Below, in pieces: positions 59,038-64,000 of a stretch of DNA of 64,000 nucleotides; position 1 is the first letter of the stretch, and each line of letters begins with the position of its first letter. Below the pieces are notes generated by a model. The model saw nothing but the letters and a program-made list of their open reading frames with translations, searched no databases and was not told where the DNA came from. Origin of the DNA: Papilionanthe hookeriana x Papilionanthe teres. Its lineage: Eukaryota; Streptophyta; Magnoliopsida; Asparagales; Orchidaceae. A program made the position numbers and the translations under genes. The stretch is from positions 78,887,877 through 78,951,876 of the forward strand of contig CM040426.1 in assembly GCA_022702705.1 (NCBI GenBank), written 5' to 3'.

Positions 59038-59206
59038 TTTCCCTTCGGGTCGCTGCCTCCACGACACCCACCCTCTGGGTCACTGCCTCCATGGCACACC
59101 CACCCTTTGAGTTATTGCCTCGATGACATACCCACTCCTTAGGGTCTGGTTTACTGTCTCCACGATACGCACACCCTTCGGGTCACTGCCTCAACTGCAC
59201 ACCCAC
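59038..59206. repeat. Minisatellite, about 36-38-bp unit, split by a solo LTR
   Basis: About five units of the form GGGTCACTGCCTCCA.G.CAC then CCACCCTTT. A further unit (CACCCACCCTTATGGTCACTGCCTCCAC, abbreviated) appears at about 60937-60964 on the far side of the solo LTR. Confidence 0.75.
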
Positions 59207-60938
59207 TGATACACCAAAAAAATGATTTATTTTACATATAGATTTTATGCTTAAATTTAGTGATATTGCCTTTTAAAGAAATATATTTTCATGTTTTGTT
59301 TCAGGTGAATTAAGTCTAGGCACTCGCAACAAAAAAGGAGAAAAAAATGATGAAATTTAGAGTCAAATGATGCAATTTTTGAAATTGCTCGGCGCCAATT
59401 TCCAGAGAGCGGGAAATTGCACTAGCGCCAACGGCGCCAAATCCAGAGAGCAATGTTGGATTCGAGTTTTCAGCACCAATGGTGCCAGATTTCAGCACCA
59501 ATGGCGCCAGAAATGGTTATTCTTCATTTAATTTTGACAAATTTTGAAGGGATGTCAAGGGAAACTCTTGGGAAATTTGACATTCCATTATAAAAGAGTG
59601 TTTTTATGTCAGAAAAATGTCTTATCTTGTCTCTTGTCAGTGGTTGTGTGTCGTGAGTCTTATTTGTTGTTTGGGAAGTCTTTTGTCTTTTTTTGTGTGG
59701 GAAGAGTGAGGGATTTTAGAGAAGATTTTTTCTAAGAGTTGTAAGAGTAGAGGGAAAGTGAGAGATTTCTTCTTCATTACACTTCTAAGAGAGAATTGAG
59801 TGGTTGTGGAGAGAGAAAAAGATTCAAAAGAACTTTAAGAGATTTGTGTGGGGGAGGAGATTGAGATAAGTTGTGTTTCTTTACTTTTTGTTTTGTAGAT
59901 TTTTTTTATATATAAAATCCATATTTTGTTGTATCTTCCTCATAAATTTTGAGTAGTCTTCTTTTGTCCTTCTCCCTACAATGAGATATAGTCATGTGAA
60001 AAATTGAGATTGTTGCATAATAATTAAATATTCATAACTGTGATGATTCAAATTTCGATCTTCATTTACTTTTTAATCTGACCAATTGAATTGTTAAATT
60101 TTATTGTGAAACATACAATTTGAAATGACTAGGCTTTTTACAATAGAGTAAGAATCACATTTGATTTCATGGATGAGAATGTAGTCCATGGTGTTGCGTG
60201 TAAATAAATAGAAAAATATACTTTGATGGGTGTAGAATTAGAGATTTAAGGTGACAGACTAAAATCCTCAATCTGGTACAAACATTTAGAAACTAAAGTG
60301 AGATGTTAGCCCTCAGGAGAGGAGAACGTGGGAACTCTAAAGTGAGAGACAATATCTTCCCAGCCTAACTGCAATTAGCCAATGTTATTTTTCGTTCGTA
60401 AAGAGGAGAAATAATAGGATTACTTCTATTTTGGCACAATATAATTCACTGACTATAACCTCATTGTAGAGGGGAATGATGCTTTCTTAAATTTTAACTC
60501 TTTGTCACAAAACTTAGTTTAGTCTTAGTAAATTTAACTTTGAAGTTTAGAGATTAGTTTAGTAAACATAGTTCCATTAGCTGCATTAAACCAATTTCGA
60601 CTTATTTTTTTTACTTGAGTTTTATATAGTTTGAGTATTGTATCTTTGCGTTATTATCATAAGAATTACCACCTCCCTGTGGGATCGATACTTTGAACTC
60701 CATTGGAGCTCTTTGTTACTTGAGCAATATGTATACTTGCATTTGTATCCTAGTGACGATTTAAGATTGATAAACCACATTAATTGACTAGGAGTGACAA
60801 CTTTAAAGAGTTTGAAAAGATAAAACTGATTTTACTGAATTAATATTTGTAGTGATTGTTTTGCATATTTACTGATTTATCTGGCCTGTGCGTTGTAGTG
60901 ATGAAAGACATTTATAGCGCATTAGAAACACTGCATCA
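59207..60938 (+). mobile_element. Solo LTR, family R2, 1732 bp with perfect target duplication
   Basis: Begins TGATACACCAAAAAAATG and ends ACACTGCATCA. CCCAC stands directly on both sides (59202-59206 and 60939-60943), a 5-bp target duplication. Internal landmarks shared with the other R2 copies are AAATATACTTTGATGGG.GTAG, GGTGACAGACTAAAATCC, TGTGGGATCGATAC and TTGTTACTTGAGCAATATGTATACTTGC (abbreviated). There is no PBS or coding region inside, so the internal part was probably lost by LTR-LTR recombination. The size suits plant Ty3-gypsy LTRs. Confidence 0.8.
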
Positions 60939-60943
60939 CCCAC

Positions 60944-63073
60944 CCTTATGGTCACTGCCTCCACAACATTTTCATTTCCACTTGTGTTGCATTTCCATGC
61001 ACCATTTCAACACAGTTGGAGCATTTGTCATTGGTGTACGCCATTTTATACTAATGATGAATGTTTGTTATTTTGAGACAACACCCTACACTGTCACATT
61101 ACATTAGATCATGTTGTATTTGCATGTGTTTCTCGATCATCTCTATAACGAAGATGACTCATAAGCTGAGTGACTCTTTGCTGATCACTGTACGACAGTT
61201 GGTAATGCCCACTAGGATGTTTCAACGAGCAATACTTAGATGTGAAATACTAGCTATCGCACCGTGGACTAGCTCGCGTATGTTGGGCTAAGGTTCCAAG
61301 GGTCCTAATAAGTGTCACTTAGGCTCTTTATTTCCTTGAAACTATTTTAAAGTTATAAAAATTGCTTATTTTTATTACTTTATGCATCATATTATCAAAA
61401 TCTATTTTGAAACTATTTACATCCCTACTTTAGACCATACATAAGGACAATTTTTCAAAAGCTCTTATAAAACTTGCGTCTAGTGACACCTATTAAAATC
61501 TTTGGATCCTTAGGATGAGTTCAGAGTCGGCGACTCCATAAAAATAAACGCTAGCCTTCTAACATAACCCTGCACTCACTTAGATAATGTGATAGGGCAC
61601 TATGCGTTTGATGGTGTGTTAGGCTAAGGATTATGATGTTAGGTAGACTTTTTTGATGTCCTGGCTATAGTTCTCTTCTAGATTTGTTACTCTAGCCATG
61701 CATCACCTTTTGTGCTTTTGGTGTGTTTGGATGCTTTCCAATTTTGAGATGTGTGCAGTAGTATAATAGGCCAGTCTTCTTGCAGGGAGTCATGCTTAAA
61801 CACACTCACACATGTAACTGAGAAATGATTATTACTAACTCTTTTCTACAGGCGCCACTAAGTTCCTTCTATCAGGATGGCTCATGTGCATTCCATGTGG
61901 ATAGCCTTTTCTACTAACCTTATTTTCATTCAGTTATAGTAATTTTTTGGACTTTTATATGTACTTATTAGATTCCTTAGAAGAATCTTGTAGCATAAAA
62001 AAGATACGTGCATAGATTTCAAGGTGCTTGAGACGTGGAACCATGTGGCTAGGGATAAGGAGTAGATACTTGTGTCTTGTATCATAATTCTACAATTGAT
62101 ATTGATGTATAGAACTAGGACCATGTGTGTATTTATGTGATGCCTGACTGCCATTTTTGCTTTCTAGGATATGTTGTTGACTCAATGGCACTGACATTTC
62201 TTATTATTTTATTTGTTAGCTTGATTTACTTACCTACTTCTTTCATTTGCTTGCATGTTTCACTATTTTTACCTTATGGTTTGTCTAGTAATCCAACATT
62301 GTAATTTAGGCTCTTTAAGGATCCTAATATTATCATTAATTTTTCTACATAATCCTATAAAAGATTAAGATAAATAAAAATATTATGATTAAAATATTAT
62401 AAGGTTTAAAACCTATAATTGTGGTTTTAAAAGAGTTTGCATAGCATGACGATTACCCAAGTCATCCTTAATAGTCTCCACGCTTAGAATTAGATAATTG
62501 CATCATATTGCATATTTTGAGGAGGAGTCCATGTGATTCTTCAACCTGAGTGACTCAGCATAGATTTCTACTTAGGTATTTTTCTAGTGCATTTAGAGTG
62601 TTACAAATTTTCCTGACCCTGACGGGGAGTAAGTCCTTTGTGAGAGCATTATGGCTTTGTATTCATATGTCTCTTTCTCTTTTCACTCCAGCATCATTCT
62701 CGCCACTTTGGCCTACATTCACAGATTCATAGGATTAGAGTATCTTCTCTTAGCCTTAAGGCTCTGAGATCTCCTTAGATGATACAATTCACAGATTGCT
62801 GACAAGGAGGTCTGTAGTTGTGTTAGGTCAACTATTTCATGGTCAGGAAGGCTTGGGGTCCTAATAGCCTGGGATGATGGATTTGTGGTACCCTGACTCG
62901 GCTATCTCCACCTAATCAGGATCAATCTACCCTTACTTTGTTTACCCCCTTTGAGCCCTGTCACTCTCATTTAGGATACAACGATTCACCCTCTAAACTT
63001 ATGGCCTAGTCAGTCCTTGGAAGCATTTTGTGGACCTTATGTATGACCCAGTTAATTCATAGGTCCTGGTCAC
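60944..63073. other. Intergenic, no gene recognised
   Basis: Starts with one minisatellite unit, then mixed DNA. The 83-residue frame at 60856-61107 crosses the solo-LTR boundary and is not credible. No motif of a known gene or element was recognised. Confidence 0.5.
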
Positions 63074-64000
63074 TGATAAGTGAACCGGCCTTCGTGTACT
63101 TAATATAATCTTAATATTGTAAGAAGTATATAATATATTCAATAATTGCATAGTTACATTTATCAACACAAGTATATGTATCGCTCAAATAATACATGGC
63201 TCTAGTGGAGTCCTGGATATCGATCCCACAATGATATTTCAGAAGCTGCAGACTAGGATTATAGAAACCAATTCAGAATCACAACTTGTAAATCGAATTG
63301 CCTATTTGTCACTAATAAGCAATCGTAAATAAGATGTAATTTTAAAAAACTAATTCTACTAACAATTAAATACTTCTACTAATAAAGTAAGGTTCAATAT
63401 ATAAGCAAGCATTCTTCTCCTTTGTTAAGAAATTTAAGTGAATGGATAATTAGAATTAGTTTAAAACTGTGTTGTGTCAAATTGGAGCATACATATTCTT
63501 TACCCTTTAGTCCAGGCATAAAAAACATTGACTAATCCTATGCTTCAGTTATCGAATCATGCTAGGCTGTAGGAGGATATCGGCTCTCACTTCGGAGCTC
63601 CCTCGTTCCCCTCGCCTGAGGGCTAACATCTACACTTCAGCACCCAAATGATATGACCGAATTGAGGATTTTAGTCTGTCACTCTAAAATCTCCAATTCT
63701 ACGCCCAATAAATAATATTTCCCTATTTATTTGCACCATACTTTCAAGAACTTTGACCTCCCTGATCTTGGATGTAATCTTCACTTTAGTTGTTAAACTC
63801 AACATATTTTAAAAAATCAATTGGCCAGATTGAAAGTAAATTAAGATTGAAGTGAAAAGATTATCACAACTTCTTTAACATTCTCTTGGCACAACTAATT
63901 TAAATCACCATTTCACAAAAATCTCAAAATAAGGAGAAAGACAGAGAAACTACTCAGATTTCATGGAGAAGATACGACAAAACTTAGATTTCATATATAA
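63074..64000 (-). repeat. LTR family R2, truncated by window edge
   Basis: The plus strand starts TGATAAGTGAACCGGCC. Its reverse complement carries the R2 landmarks, including the GGGATCGATATCC stretch near 63205-63225 and the GACAGACTAAAATCC and GGCGTAGAATTGGAG blocks at about 63655-63705. The element continues past 64000. Confidence 0.65.

Overview
This window looks like nuclear DNA of a flowering plant. It holds widely spaced intron-containing genes, canonical GT-AG introns, AT-rich intergenic DNA, Ty1-copia, Ty3-gypsy and LINE debris, MITE-like elements, and two plant gene families: cucumisin-like subtilases and a plant glyoxal/aldehyde oxidase. The species cannot be named from sequence alone. 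The GC-rich, intronless oxidase would fit a monocot but does not prove it.

Four genes look intact. Three are secreted subtilisin-like serine proteases of the cucumisin type. Gene A (5510-9185, +) and gene B (21737-30408, +) are direct tandem copies, and gene C (35536-40522, -) is inverted. I could splice each by eye into ten exons with the same intron-phase series (0-2-1-2-0-2-2-0-1) and no stop codon, giving 737, 736 and 736 residues. All keep the Asp/His/Ser triad and the oxyanion Asn. Gene B differs at the Gly that directly follows the catalytic His, where it has Asp. The fourth gene (53899-55533, -) is a single-exon, secreted glyoxal-oxidase-like copper-radical oxidase with all expected active-site residues. 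Proteases and oxidase are predicted to enter the secretory pathway and act in the apoplast or cell wall; nothing shows that they act together.

Layout: 0-5 kb is repeat debris (a truncated LTR and a decayed Ty3-gypsy gag-protease). 5-10 kb is gene A. 10-21 kb has minisatellites and a well-preserved non-autonomous LTR element (14751-17766) with 298-bp LTRs, PBS, PPT and a 5-bp target duplication. 21-31 kb is gene B, whose intron 2 was stretched to about 5.5 kb by a decayed Ty1-copia element that itself contains a fold-back element. 31-41 kb is an LTR remnant, unassigned DNA and gene C. 41.6-45.7 kb is a second decayed copia element with both LTRs. 45.9-53.7 kb holds LINE fragments, a solo-LTR-like block, a second fold-back element and two hAT-like MITEs. 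54-55.5 kb is the oxidase. 55.8-64 kb is LTR-type repeats, including a 1732-bp solo LTR with a perfect target duplication, and a further LTR running off the window end.

The main biological story is expansion of a subtilase cluster and the way nested transposable elements have reshaped its introns without breaking the reading frames. I found no clearly new multi-gene system. The best leads are the active-site variant in gene B, the nested intron of gene B, a two-member fold-back family with ATAAC-rich cores, and a dispersed TATA-bearing repeat family with one copy lying antisense inside gene C.
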